Shown here piece after piece: positions 1-12,052 of a DNA stretch of 64,000 nt. Positions within the stretch are counted from its first letter, which is position 1. Every line of letters begins with the position of its first letter. The stretch lies in NCBI GenBank assembly GCA_026008535.1, contig BRKX01000001.1, positions 74,598,317 to 74,662,316 on the forward strand, read 5' to 3'. The translations under genes and the position numbers were made by a program. Source of the stretch: Perilla frutescens (Eukaryota; Streptophyta; Magnoliopsida; Lamiales; Lamiaceae). Below the pieces are notes generated by a model, which saw nothing but the letters and a program-made list of their open reading frames with translations, was not told the origin of the DNA and ran no database searches.

Positions 1-700
1 ATATACTGTTTAGTTGAAAGTATTAAATTTATCATATAATCACAATTCCAAAAATACTCTCCTATATTAGACAGGAGATAATTTATTATTAGACATTAAT
101 TAATATGGAGTGGAGTGTAGATTCGGAAATCTGTAATTAATCGTATCAGTCTGGAGCAGCGACCAATCTGTGAAATAAAAACAGAAAATACCGTAAGAGT
201 CGAAGACCGTCGGGGTGACCATCGTTGGTCTCCGACGCTCAAGTCAGGAAAAAAAGAAGAGTAAAAAGAGATAAAATACGAAATGACATAATAACTAAAG
301 AGATTAATAACAATAATCTCTAGACATAATGTGACTAGAAATCAAGGGGAACGTTGTTTTATCCGAGAGGAACGTAAGATAGATGCTCGGATGTTGAATC
401 ACCGGAGTGGAATGAATTCAGAAAATGATAAACTCGATATTCTTAAGGTATGATATGAAGCTTGTGGGTATTTTCGCGTAGTCGTCAAATGAGGAGGGCG
501 GTCTCCTTTTATAGACAAAGGTAGCGGGTATGGTTCACATAAATTACGGGAGCAGTTGATGCATGATCTCATTTGCTTGATCACGTCAACCCTTTCAGGT
601 AATACGGACGGCTGATTCAAAATAATTCAAATTATCCGATCTTTATGAGGTTACTCGGATAAACGACAACGTTTAACCTTCATGGACCAACGTAGTTAGC
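1..700 (-). mobile_element. Probable LTR-retrotransposon LTR remnant
   Basis: On the minus strand this stretch has LTR-like architecture. A TATA-box-like CTATAAAAGG lies near 508-517 and is followed downstream by a GC-richer leader. Around 200-250 there is a segment with GTCGGAGACC and CCCCGACGG blocks like those near the ends of many plant gypsy LTRs. It is clearly richer in GC than the AT-rich DNA that follows. No gag or pol reading frame, primer-binding site or matching second LTR is visible, and the left end may lie outside the window. A solo or truncated LTR is the best reading, but this rests on resemblance, not on defined ends. Confidence 0.4.
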
Positions 701-2087
701 TGACAAAAAATGGCCACTACATGGAGTAATTTAGTACAATAATTATAATAATGATCTCCTGTATTACATGTCTCCCATGAAATTTCTTGTTGCACTATCT
801 TTGTTACACTCCATGTTGCACTTTCAAATTATGAGTTTTTCTTGTATTTTTTTTCTTCAGATTTATTTTTTTGTGATTTAGTTTAATTTTATGATTATTT
901 TTAGGGTTCACCCCCACACAATTAGGGTTTATAATTATTTTTTTAATTTTTAATTTTTAATTTTTAATTAATAATTCAATATTATGGTTGATTTGTATCA
1001 AAATTATGTTTTATAATTTTTTAATTAATTTTTTTTGTTAATAGATGTTGATTATGATTATTTATGTTATAATTAATTTTTATTTTATAATAAATATTAT
1101 TAAAACCATAAATTTAATAATGTAACACGCAGTGAAACACAAAAAAGTGTAATAGAAAATTTCAACCCATACACATCCCACCCAGGAGATGGGATACAAA
1201 ATCCTATTGAATCCTGTAGATCTTTGTTAGAAATACTGGGTCCTTATTTAATAAAGGACTTTGAGCTTTGAACCAAACAACCTATTAGGGTGTTGTAGAT
1301 TTGCAACCCCTTATCACCCCTAACAAACGAGCCCTAATACGTCCCTAATCTTTAGGGGGACGTTTATCACCACTTTTTATTCAATTCGTAAATGAATCAA
1401 TGACTGTCCCAAAGCTATTTCTACGAATCTCAATCATTATTTTACAAAATCGTGTTTCGTCTCCTATTTCAAAATGTTACATAATATAACATTTTTGTGT
1501 GATGTCAACTAATTATTGGTGCATTCAAGTTTGGCACATATTCATACAAAACTCATATTCAAAATATTCACTAAGATTATGAATAATTTAGTAAGTTTAT
1601 ACATTTAATGTAATTTTTGAAAAATAAACACTTCCTTTAATACATCATCCTATAATATAGTGAAGGAAGACTATAAAAAAAGTTACATCTATAACACATA
1701 TATGTATATATATATATATAATAGTTTTAAAACATTTGATAATTAATTTGAAATCTGAAAACAATAAAAGTGTTTTAAAAATATTCCTCAACCTTTTACC
1801 TTTATTTAAAAGAATAAAATACTTGAAGCAAAGCATCTTATTTGTAATACTATTATTACAAGTCACCACACCAAAATGTAAGAAAATATAATTCACACCA
1901 AAATTCCATATTAGTACAAATTCAAGCACCAAAAATTATTTTATTCAAAGAAAATAGAAAAAAAAAGAGGAATTCTATTTTCTTTCTCAAAAATGAGAAT
2001 ATTATTTTGTCAAAAAAAAAAAAAACCCCCACAAAAACTCAAAAAAATAAAATAAAATAAAATAAATAAAAGCTCAAATATACTGTT
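701..2087. other. AT-rich intergenic region, no gene seen
   Basis: Very AT-rich DNA with poly-T/poly-A runs and a short TA microsatellite near 1696-1711. All reading frames are short and low-complexity. The segment at about 780-1140 has TTGCAC/TTACAC boxes and T-rich spacers that loosely resemble 32270-32430, so a shared degenerate repeat is possible. I see no coding or RNA gene. Confidence 0.6.
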
Positions 2088-2147
2088 ATGAGCAAGTACC
2101 CCTACCTGCACTCTTCGAATCTCTATACAAACATATACATACATATA

Positions 2148-2235
2148 TATATATATATACACACACACAGAGTCCCAAATCTCGTCAGCGAAAACCCCCA
2201 TCCCTCACCTCTCTCTCTCTCTCTGTCTCTCTCTC
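2148..2235. repeat. TA/CA and CT microsatellites in the NST1-like 5' leader
   Basis: A (TA)n run at about 2143-2158 continues into a short CA tract, and a CT-rich run lies at 2212-2233. They sit just upstream of, or within, the likely 5' UTR of the gene whose coding start is 2510. CT tracts are common in plant leaders. Confidence 0.75.
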
Positions 2236-2509
2236 CTAAATTCTCGATCTCGCCCAATCGGAATTCATCATTCGGTCCTCAATCTCATTGCATTTCTCAA
2301 TCAGGAATGAGCGCGAATGCTATTTGTGTGCGGATATGTTGTTTGGGGAGCTTCTGTATTGATTAGGAGCTCATCTGTTTGTCGATCTGTGGATTACGTT
2401 AATTTGTGCTCTGTTCTGTGTAGTACTGAATCCGACGGCGGTGTTTGGAGGGGATTTTGTTCTGGGAGATGAGGATTGTGTACGAGAGTAATCGAGAATA
2501 GGAGACAGG

Positions 2510-5500
2510 ATGCCTGGGATTGCGCAGAAGATTAATGTTTGCGCCGGTTCTAATGGGACTGTTTATCACAATTCATTGGTGGGGAATGGACCCCTGCCCT
2601 ATCATTCCTTCAATGGGTCGTCGGTCTGTAACAGTGGCTTCTGGTCGAAGCATCGTGATGATATGAGCTACAATCAGCTGCAGAAGGTATGGTGGCCAAA
2701 TGTGTGTTTCAGTTTGATGAGATTCTGTTTGTGAACCGATTAATTGGGGTTTTGGCAGTTTTTTGTTGATCCGGTGGTGTGGGTTTACTCCTATATATTG
2801 TATTTGGAAGGTTTTAGGGTTCAAGTGGAAGACTGTATTTTGAATAAAGTAATTTGGCAATGCTATATGGATGTCATTTCCGAATTTTATTTTGGTATCT
2901 TTGTTTTGTTCTATGTTTGGGGGGGGGGGAAGCAGTTGTTAAACCTAAGCCTGCTTGCAACCAGTCAGAACCTGCAACGGAAACAAAGTTTGTAGTATTT
3001 TCTGCATGCATTTGCAACCTCAATCCGTTTTATAAATTCAAATGTCGTAGCATGCTGTATGATCATTTCGACTTTCAGGTAATGCTATATAGATTATATT
3101 TGGCGTGCACAACTTCCCCAAGTATATTACGTTTTTTGTAATGCAGGCCTGACGTTCTTTTGCTTCCTTGGTGATTATCATCTTATTCTTATGTCATGAG
3201 ATGGGATTTTGATTCACTATCATCTGAGTTTCTTCCCTTCATTTTGTTTTTCATCGAATGATTCGAGCAACATTAATTTGTATGAGTGAAATGGTGTCTT
3301 TCTAGTCAGTTTCTCTGTAACTGAACCTGAATTACAATATAAGGTTCTTCTCGGTTATCTTGCAGTTTTGGTGTGAGCTGACAACACAAGCTCGGCACAC
3401 ACTTATGAAGATTGACAAGCAGACGCTCTTTGAGCACGCTCGTAAGAATATGTACTGCTCTAGGTGCAATGGCTTGTTACTTGAAGGCTTCCTACAGATT
3501 GTTATGTATGGAAAGTCTCTACAACAGGATGCAACAAGTGGCCATTACAGGGGACGAACCACGAACAATCAGAACTGCGGCAACTTGTGTATTGACAATG
3601 AGTGCCAAGATGATGTGATAGATCCATCTCTCCATCCGTGGGGTGGATTAACCACTTCCAGGGATGGGATGCTTACGCTTTTGGACTGTTACCTTCACTC
3701 AAAGTCTTTGAAGGGTCTCCAAAATGTAAATATCATAATTGGTGTTGATTCTATGTAGTTTTGTCTTCTTTAGGGGGAACCTTAGGTTAATTCCCTTTTA
3801 TTTGAATCAGGTATTTGACAGTGCACGTGCAAGGGAAAGAGAACGCAAGTTGCTCTATCCAGATGCTTGTGGGGGAGGTGGTCGAGGATGGATAAGCCAA
3901 GGAATGATGGGATATGGTAGAGGGCATGGAACAAGAGAAACATGTGCTCTTCATACTGCCAGATTATCAGTGGAAACATTGGTTGACTTCTGGTCGGCCC
4001 TTGGAGAGGAGACTCGGCAATCTCTTCTAAAGATGAAAGAAGAGGATTTTATTGAAAGGCTCATGTATAGGTGTGCCACCTGTTTTTCACCATTTTTTTA
4101 CTTGTTAATTCACTACTTATTGGCTCTCGGATAATTAGAAATAGTTTCAAACAAATGTAAAGATGGTCAATATGTGTTCATTTTTATAAGTTGTATTTTC
4201 CTCTGTTAAACATTGGCTTATTATAGTGTTCAGTTCCCTGCTAAGTTCTCATGGCCATGCAAATGAAAATGATGAAGTTATAAGCTCGAGTTTCTTATGA
4301 TATATGCTCTCCCATATACTTATTTGGTTGTGCTTAGGCAGAAATTTGGTCTAAAATGAGAATATGATGTAGGTGTTGATTGTTGAAACAATAGTTTGTT
4401 TTGCTGGCTTCCAGAAAGGTAGAATTTTAACGTGAGTAATAGAGTTGGAGGAAGGATCTGGCATAGAGCTTCTGTGAGTATAAACATACAGTGCATAGTT
4501 GTGATGGGTATCCGTAAATCTATTGACCTTCATGAATTGGCTATGGATAGCACGGTACACTGATCTTTAGAGCTAGACTAACACATTTTTTTGGCAGTAT
4601 GCAACATTTAAATAATTAAAATTTTGAAGATAGACTTAGGGTGCCTTAGTCAGCCTGAATCTAAGATATGGTACATACTTTTTTCATGCTTTAGTTCTAT
4701 ATTATCTAATACTTGACTCAATGACCAACCAGTAAGTAGACAATTAGGAGTATTGATGCATAACAGCAAATTATTGTAATTTATGAGTTATATATTGTGA
4801 AAAGCTCGATGAAGTTTTTAATCAATGTTGTTTTAAGGACGGTTCAATTTGAGTTCAATGCAAAAGAAACTTCTAAATCCCTTGTTTGCAGGTTTGACAG
4901 CAAAAGGTTTTGTAGAGATTGCCGAAGAAATGTGATACGCGAGTTTAAAGAGCTGAAAGATCTAAAGCGCATGAGGAAGGATCCTCTCTGTACCAGTTGG
5001 TTTTGTGTAGCAGATTCTGCCTTCCAATATGAGGTGCATAATCTGGATTATCTTTCCATTGTTTTGAAAATTAGATCTCCAATTCTGACAATACTGAATA
5101 ATGATGTATCTTCTGTCTTAATTATCAGGTTTCTCATAATACAGTTCAGGCTGATTGGCATCAAACATTTTTAGATGCTTGTGGAACATATCATCACTTT
5201 GAATGGGCTATTGGAACTGGAGAAGGAAAATCTGACATCTTGGATTTTAAAAATGTTGGGCTGAGTGTAAGGGTTCAAGTGAATGGTCTAGATCTAAGTG
5301 GTCTGAGTGCTTGCTACATAACTCTAAGGGCTTGGAAATTGGATGGACGATGCAATGAACTGTGTGTGAAAGCACATGCTATGCAAGGGCAACGATGTGT
5401 TCATTGCAGGCTAGCTGTTGGTGATGGATATGCAACCATTACAATAGGGGAAAATATCAGAAGATTCTTTGAGCATGCAGAGGAGGCTGAGGAAGAAGAG

Positions 5501-8500
5501 GTAAACTTATTGAAATTCTGATGTTCTGATCTCCACAACCAGTCCATTCCTCTTAAGCCCATTTCTCTCCATGATATTATGAATTGTGATTAATCCCTTT
5601 GTCCCTTTGTCATTTTCAGGATGATGATTCCATGGATAAGGATGGAAATGAGCTTGATGGAGAGTGCTCTCGTCCCCAGAAACATGCAAAGAGTCCTGAA
5701 CTTGCTCGAGAATTTCTCCTAGATGCTGCAACTGTCATCTTCAAGGAACAGGCATGTTTATTTCTCCTTCCTTCCAATTTATGTTTTTGAAATTTATGAC
5801 ACATCCTCCTGTTGCAGATTACTTTTTTAGTGATTGAAAGATTTTTGAGTTGCCGTCTTTTTCTTCAAGTTAATTTGGCAGGAGTTGCTCTACTATTTGG
5901 GAAGTAAATGTTGATTTCTTCAGTGCAGTATGCATGCACATGTCACCTAAAATGTTTCGTTATGCGGCAACTTTTTCTTCTTCTTCTTTTTTTTTTCTCT
6001 TTCTGTAGAATAGAATCCTTTTGAGTTCCCAACATGAAGGATTACTTGAAAATTTGTAACCCTACATATTATCTAGATAGAGAAATTAGTGACGACTTAT
6101 TATAGATTGTCTATACAAGAATCTGAGGGAACTACCTTAACTTACCCAATTGCCAAGTTGTATTTTTATAGAGTGAAGTACAATTTCAAGCCATTTTCAT
6201 CTTGAAGTATGTATGTTTCTTTAGCTTGTTTGATGTTTTTGTTAGTGCATGGACTTGTTAGGTGTTCTACGAAGTTCTCTAACTTGGTAGGCATTCCTGC
6301 AGGTTGAGAAGGCTTTTAGAGAGGGAACTGCCCGGCAAAATGCACACAGCATTTTTGTTTGTCTTGCTTTGAAATTGCTGGAAGAGCGTGTGCACGTGGC
6401 CTGCAAAGAAATCATCACTTTAGAAAAACAGGTGCTTTCACCTGTAATATTTTTTCTGTGCAACTGTTAGTCTACTTTAATATTTTTCCTGAATTTGAGT
6501 TAATCCTTGTTTTCCATTCAATGTTTAATTTACAGATGAAACTACTTGAAGAAGAAGAAAAGGAGAAGCGTGAAGAAGAAGAGCGCAAGGAGCGCAGGAG
6601 AACAAAAGAAAGGGAAAAAAAGCTGCGCAGAAAGGAGAGGTTAAGAGAGAAGGAAAACAAAGAAAAGAAATGTGCTGAATCAAATAGAGATGATGTGGTT
6701 CTGGATACTCAAAATGAGGCAAAACCTTGTGCTGATGAAGGTGTTAATATCGAGAAAACTGGAGATTGTGCCAGGGAGACGGGAGAAGCTACTCCCCCAG
6801 ACAGTCCTTTGTCCCTTGATATCCAAGATGACCGATTTTTGATGGGGTACAGTTCTCCAAACATGGATCACCACCCTGAAGATATTGCGAACGGGGAATT
6901 TGGAAACACCAGAGATTTTAACACCCCTTTGCCATATACTCACTATAGGTATTCTCGCCGGAAATCAAGGTTGTATAAAGATACTGAACAGGATTTTACC
7001 TCAAAATGGTCTGATAGGAGAAAGGGTGTAGCATTATCAGAGAGTGAACTCACTATTAGCAAGTATGAATCAAGATTTCATGCTGATGGATTTGAATCTA
7101 CAAGGAGCATTAATTGCTTTAATAAGCAGTTAAGAACTAGTGCTACAAAGTTCAATACTAGAAATGGTCCAAAGGCGAGTGAAAGACTCCGCTGTACCAA
7201 TAACAGACTAGGTGACAGATGTGATTCCCTTGTATGCAGTTGTAACCTACTTCATAACGACTATAGAGCAAGGCCAGAGTCGCTTATCATGAGATCAGCC
7301 CGAGAGCCTAAATATGTGAATAAATTGGAGTCTTCGTGTGATATAGCGAAATCATATTACCGTGGGAAGTGCACTCAAGTTGAGTGCTCACGGGAGATTA
7401 ATGGGAGAGTTAAAGCCAATGCCAATACTGGCAACTCACCTGTTACAAAGAAAGTCTGGGAACCTTTGGATTCACAAAAGAAATGTGTGCAAAGCAACTC
7501 TGGTTCTGTTGCCTTGAAACCCAAAGTTGACACTACTGAATCTGATAGAGTTCCTGAATCATCTGGTATTGCTACTTCTAGTGTATCGACAGATGTTTCA
7601 GTTGAAACTCATAACAAGGATAATGAACTGAGGGACTTAAGAAGGTCTGGAGACGAGCCTTGCAGAGACACAGAGAATGGATTCCATGCAAGAGAAAAGT
7701 CCGAGAATTACATAAAGGTGGAAGAAGCAGAGGATGGTGAGTTATGTTTTATGGCTAGATCTCCACAAAGGACAGTAGATTCATTGCTGCGCAGCTCTTC
7801 CAACTCGGACAACTGCTCTTCCTGCCTCAGTGAAGGCGACAGCAATACATTTTCCTCCAACGGCCAAAATCTGGAATCGACATCCACGTCAGATTCTGAA
7901 GAGTCTAGCCAAACGTCTGAGGGAAGAGATGTGTTGCATTGCCTTGAAAGTAGGTTTGCTGAGCGTCACAAAGTTGTGGATGATCGGAGCACAACAAGAC
8001 GGCAAGATGCTAACAGCCAGGAACCAGCCTCTGGAGCAGCCAATTCATCTTGCAGTTTGCCTGAAGTAACATCCATATATTGTGAGAGCGGGAAAGCAAA
8101 TGTCGGTGTAAATGCTCAGCCTCAAAGCAGGCTTCCTGCTATGATGCATAATCAGAGCATACAGTATCCCATCTATCAGGCTCCAACAATGGGTTATTAC
8201 CATCAAAGTCCAGTTTCTTGGCCAGCTGGCCCTACTGATGGATTGATGTCCTTTCACTACTCCAACCATTATTTATTTGCTAACACTAACAGTTTTGGAT
8301 ATGACTTGAACACTAATGCACAGTTGATGCAGTATGGGGGATTACAGTTACATCATCTCCCTCCCCCGTTGATCAATCCTGTTCATATGCCAGTCTTCCC
8401 CCCAGTGACTCAGGGTAATGTAGTCTACCCGAAGGATCATGCCGCGGCTGCCAGTCCTCCAGGTGTGGTGGTAAAAGAAGTAGTACATCACGGCATACAG

Positions 8501-8746
8501 ACGGGGGAAGGACATTCCGCAGGGCAAACAGATGAGGGGAATAATGATTTCTCTCTCTTCCATTTTGGCGGTCCTGTAGCTCTTTCAACGGGATTCAAAG
8601 CTGAGGCGGGCGCCGCCTTGAAAGAAGGGGCAGCGAGTGAGGGTGATGGTAATGGTAATGGTAATCATCCCTGCAATAGAAAAGATTCGATAGAAGAATA
8701 CAACTTGTTTGCAGCCAGTAATGGCATAAAGTTTTCGATCTTCTAA
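2510..8746 (+). CDS. Stress response NST1-like protein (plant-specific, 1260 aa)
   Basis: Eight coding exons join in frame: 2510-2686, 3366-3725, 3811-4070, 4892-5033, 5129-5500, 5620-5751, 6303-6431, 6536-8746. The product is about 1260 aa. The N-terminal third matches the plant family usually labelled stress response NST1-like: an MPGxAQ start, a SYNQLQKFW segment, a CSRCNGLLLEGFLQ cysteine motif near residue 90, and a DWHQTFLDACGTYHHFEWAIG block near residue 320. Acidic residues end exon 5. Exon 8 opens with a highly charged Glu/Lys/Arg stretch (about residues 525-570, likely coiled coil), followed by a long Ser/Asn-rich, low-complexity tail. The biochemical role of the family is not established and I infer none. 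The intron after exon 6 has a GC donor (GCATGT); no GT site keeps the frame. Two short upstream ORFs lie in the leader. Confidence 0.88.
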
Positions 8747-8774
8747 TATGATGGGTTGGTTGGTTATATTATAG

Positions 8775-9030
8775 AGTGATGATGATGATGATGTTGTTGT
8801 TGATGATGATGATGATAGAAGTGTGGGGGATATTTAAACCCCTTACATTCATTCATTCGTCTTGAGTGATGGAGCTTTGAGTGCTTTGTAAACAATAATC
8901 CTCCTCTGCTAAAGATTTTAGGATTTTTATACATTTTTTATTCATTGTTTCTATTTTCGTGTCTTGTCTTGTGTTGTGTGCTTTTTAGAGAGAGAGAGAG
9001 AGAGGGAGAGGGAGAGAGAGAGAGAGAGAG
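8775..9030. repeat. GAT trinucleotide and GA microsatellites, 3' flank of NST1-like gene
   Basis: GATGAT repeats with GTT interruptions run at about 8776-8815, just after the stop codon and probably in the 3' UTR. A GA tract of about 40 bases runs at 8986-9030. Confidence 0.85.
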
Positions 9031-9214
9031 AATTGCATTATATTGAATTTGAAGCGTGTGGGATGAAGTTTTGTTTGTTCTTTTTTGCAATGTTGTATGA
9101 CTTATTTCTCTTTGTCATTCGTTCACTACGCCAACTTTATTATGTTTTTTATTGATGAAATTGGAATTTGGCCCTGGCGATACATATAGTAATATATTTA
9201 TATAAGGCTATATG

Positions 9215-9745
9215 GTTCAAAAAATAAATGATTAATTGTCTTAAAAATTATTAACTTTGATCATAATTATAAATTTAAAAGATGAATTTTAAAAATAGGT
9301 AATTAAAATATTAATTTTTTTTGGCATGAATGTCATTCAACATTTTCATGTTCTTGTAAAATAAATTGATCTCCAATTCAACCGATAATTTGCTCGTCTC
9401 TTTGAGCCCGTCGTGACTTGACTGTTAATTTTCGAAAAAGGACGCCAAAGTGGTTAAATTTCACACCTCGTCAATATATAAAAATTAGGGATTGTAAAAT
9501 TTGACCACACCGACATGCATCTTCGAAAATTGATGGTTGAATCACGGTGAGTTTGAAGAAACGAACAAATTAGCGGTTGAATTAGAGATCAATTTGTTTT
9601 ACAAAATATAGAGCTATTGAATAACACCCAAATTAAAAATTAATATTTTAATTATTTACTTTTAAATTTCTGTAAAATTTGTAATCAGGTTGAAAGTTGT
9701 TGATTTTTAAGGTAATTAATTCAAAAATAAAAACAATTTATTTCG
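9215..9745. mobile_element. Fold-back MITE with long inverted repeats
   Basis: The left arm (about 9215-9435) and right arm (about 9524-9745) are inverted copies of each other. The best-matching core is 9354-9435 against 9524-9605, where TTGTAAAAYAAATTGATCTC and the adjoining AATTCAACCG block pair with few mismatches. Similarity continues outward through AATTAAAATATTAATTTTT and the AATTAATTRYCTTAAAAAT edges. The spacer is about 90 bases. No coding capacity. The exact ends and target-site duplication are unclear, so the superfamily is undetermined. Confidence 0.7.
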
Positions 9746-9836
9746 ACATTACTATTAATTATTTAAAATTCCCTTCATATTCATTGCAGCTCAGTCTCTC
9801 GATCGAATCTCTCGATCCACACAGAAATCAGAGAAC

Positions 9837-9838
<2 letters not shown>

Positions 9839-9878
<40 letters not shown>

Positions 9879-9945
9879 TCACACACACAAACACGGGGAC
9901 GGGGGCACATAAACCCTATTTCCGAGGAGAGAGAGAGAGATTGAA
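9839..9945. repeat. CT/CA/GA microsatellites in the PORR 5' leader
   Basis: A CT tract (9836-9858) runs directly into a CA tract (9859-9890), and a short GA tract lies at 9929-9941. All lie within about 120 bases upstream of the PORR start codon. Confidence 0.85.
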
Positions 9946-9955
9946 TTGAATTGCG

Positions 9956-11708
9956 ATGAAGTGGAAACATGATGTTGTTGTTATTGCTGCAAAAAAGGAA
10001 TACAATCTGGTGCAATGGCGCACAATCGCGAAAGTCCGGCTGAAATGGGTGAAGAACCGATCTCTGGACCACATCATCGACGTCCAAACCGACATGAAAG
10101 CTGCTTCCCTCATCAAAGACGGCATAATCCGATCTCCCACCGGTTATCTCACCTCCCAATCACTCCTCGATTCTCAGAGGCTGCTCGGCCTCACCATCCC
10201 CACGCTCCGCTTCATCCGGAGGTACCCCACGCTCTTCCAGGAGTACCCTCACCCAAAATACCCCTCTCTGCCCTGCTTCAAGCTCACCGAGCTGGGCAAA
10301 ATGATGCACCACAAGGAATTGGAGGTGTTTGAGCAGTGCGAAGCTGACACCGTCGAGAGGCTCTGCAGGCTTCTCATGATGACCCGCGCTCAAATGGTAA
10401 TATGCTAATTCAACTCAACTAGATTTGAATATTAGGCCTGTGGATGAATAGATAGAGCCGCTCATTAGCTATTCGAGTTTCGACTCGAAAAAGCTTGTTC
10501 GAAGTTCGTTCGAATAGAGTAGCCAGCTCAAGAACACGTTCCAGTTCGAACTTAATCGAATATGTTCACGATTATATATTATAAATATTTCGAAAGGTTG
10601 TTATTTTTTTCCGAACACGAGCTCGAATATGTTAATTAAAGGAATATGTTTCCGAGCATTCGAATACAGACTTGATTTGTAAATTTTCTGAGTATTTTAC
10701 CATACGAGCTTGAACCGAATTCGAACATAAGAAATATCTATTGAGCCGAGCTTGAACAAGAGGGAAAAAGCTCGAATCGATCTCGAACATCTTGAACATC
10801 CTGATGTTCGGCTTGATTACAGCCCTAGATTTGATTATTATTGTTAAAAGCAAGAATTGTTGACCCCCAATGTGTTTGATGTTTCTTCCCAGCTGCCTTT
10901 GAAATCCTTACATCCATTGAAATGGGACTTTGGATTCCCAGATGATTTCGACAGAAAGTTAATCAAGAAGTATCCAGATCATTTTCGTGTGGTGAAGGGG
11001 GTGTGTGGCACCAACTTCTTGAAGCTTGTTCAATGGCGGGAAGAGTTTTGTGTTTCTGAGCTGCAGAAGATGAATGAGAAGAAGAGCATAGAAGGAGGAG
11101 GAGAATTCAAGAGGGGGAAGGCTGCATTGGAGTTCCCCATGAGATTTCCAAGGGGCTATGGAGCTCAAAACAAAGTGAAAGCATGGATGGATGACTTCCA
11201 AAACCTGCCATACATCTCTCCCTATGAGGACTCCTCGAGAATCGATCCGAAAAGTGATCTGATGGAGAAGAGGGTGGTTGGGGTGCTCCATGAGTTCTTA
11301 GGCTTGACCATTTTCAAGAAGACTAGGAGAAATTACTTGAGATGCTTGAGGGAGCAGCTCAATCTTCCTCACAGGTTCACTCGTGTCTTCACCCGCTATC
11401 CGGGGATTTTTTACCTCTCGCTCAAGTGTAAGACGACCACTGTCGCCTTGAGAGAGGGCTATCAACGGGGGAGGCTGCTCGATCCTCACCCTCTTGCTCG
11501 ACATAGGGATAAGCTTTACTATCTTATGAGAACCGGTTTGGTGTATCGAAATAGAGCTGTGGATGTCATGCCTCCTCATCTTCATCTTCACAATGATGTT
11601 GATGTTGATGTTGCAGGAGAAGAACAAGATGATGATGATGATGATGATGATGAAATCGAAGTAGAGTATTATGATGATGATGATGAATTGGGTTCCGATG
11701 ATGATTAG
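9956..11708 (+). CDS. PORR-domain (plant organelle RNA recognition) protein, 418 aa
   Basis: Two exons, 9956-10396 and 10893-11708, join in frame at ...RAQM/LPLK.... The KVRLKWVKNRSLDHIID motif near residue 25 begins the PORR domain. The domain runs with PTGYLT, LRFIRRYPTLF, FGFPDDF, KYPDHF, RFTRVFTRYPGIFYLS and YQRGRLLDPHPL blocks to about residue 370. Known members (WTF1, WTF9, RPD1) bind RNA in chloroplasts or mitochondria and assist group II intron splicing; the target of this one is unknown. The C-terminus is an Asp-rich tract encoded by GAT repeats (about 11620-11705). The visible N-terminus has almost no room for a transit peptide before the domain, so an upstream start or exon could be missing. 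An Asp-rich tail is not typical of an organellar import signal. Confidence 0.88.
10430..10832. mobile_element. GAGCTCGAA-rich hAT-like MITE inside the PORR intron
   Basis: The segment begins near TAGGCCTG and ends near CAGCCCTAGA, which are approximate inverted ends. It is full of TTCGAA/GCTCGAA motifs. The flanks TTTGAATAT and TTTGATTAT could be a degenerate target duplication. It belongs to the same motif family as the elements at 17907-18337, 30207-30590 and 34556-35035. It makes up about four fifths of the 496-base intron. Confidence 0.55.
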
Positions 11709-12052
11709 CAATTTAGCATTGTTCAATTTTTTGTGGTCGTAGAATTGTTTTTGTGAAACAAGAATTTCATCATTTCATAGTAGCTTTCTTTCTTGATCTG
11801 GGCTATATTGTAATTTATCATCCAACATTTGTATGAAAATATTTTCACAAGATCAAACACAACAAATATTTCAAATCTCTGCCGTAATCCCAATTGGGAT
11901 TACAAAAGTCATTACTTTACCGAAAGAAAATAGGTCAAAAAAGTTATTTTTGTTTTTCATTGAGAGAGAGAGAAGCATCATAATCTCATCAAATTTAACT
12001 GCAGAAACATATGTACTCTTCCATGATAACAATAAGCATTCAGTTAAAAGAA
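11709..12052. other. Convergent 3' ends of PORR and RH37 genes
   Basis: A gap of 344 bases between the PORR stop (+) and the helicase stop (-). It is AT-rich and must contain both 3' UTRs. No further gene is seen. Confidence 0.7.

Noticed and set aside
1645..1932. 95-codon minus-strand frame, hydrophobic and Ile/Phe-rich
   Set aside because: AT-rich low-complexity translation including a TA microsatellite; not credible as a gene.
8964..9155. Peptide with repeated Arg-Glu from the GA tract
   Set aside because: Produced by the GA microsatellite, no start context or homology.
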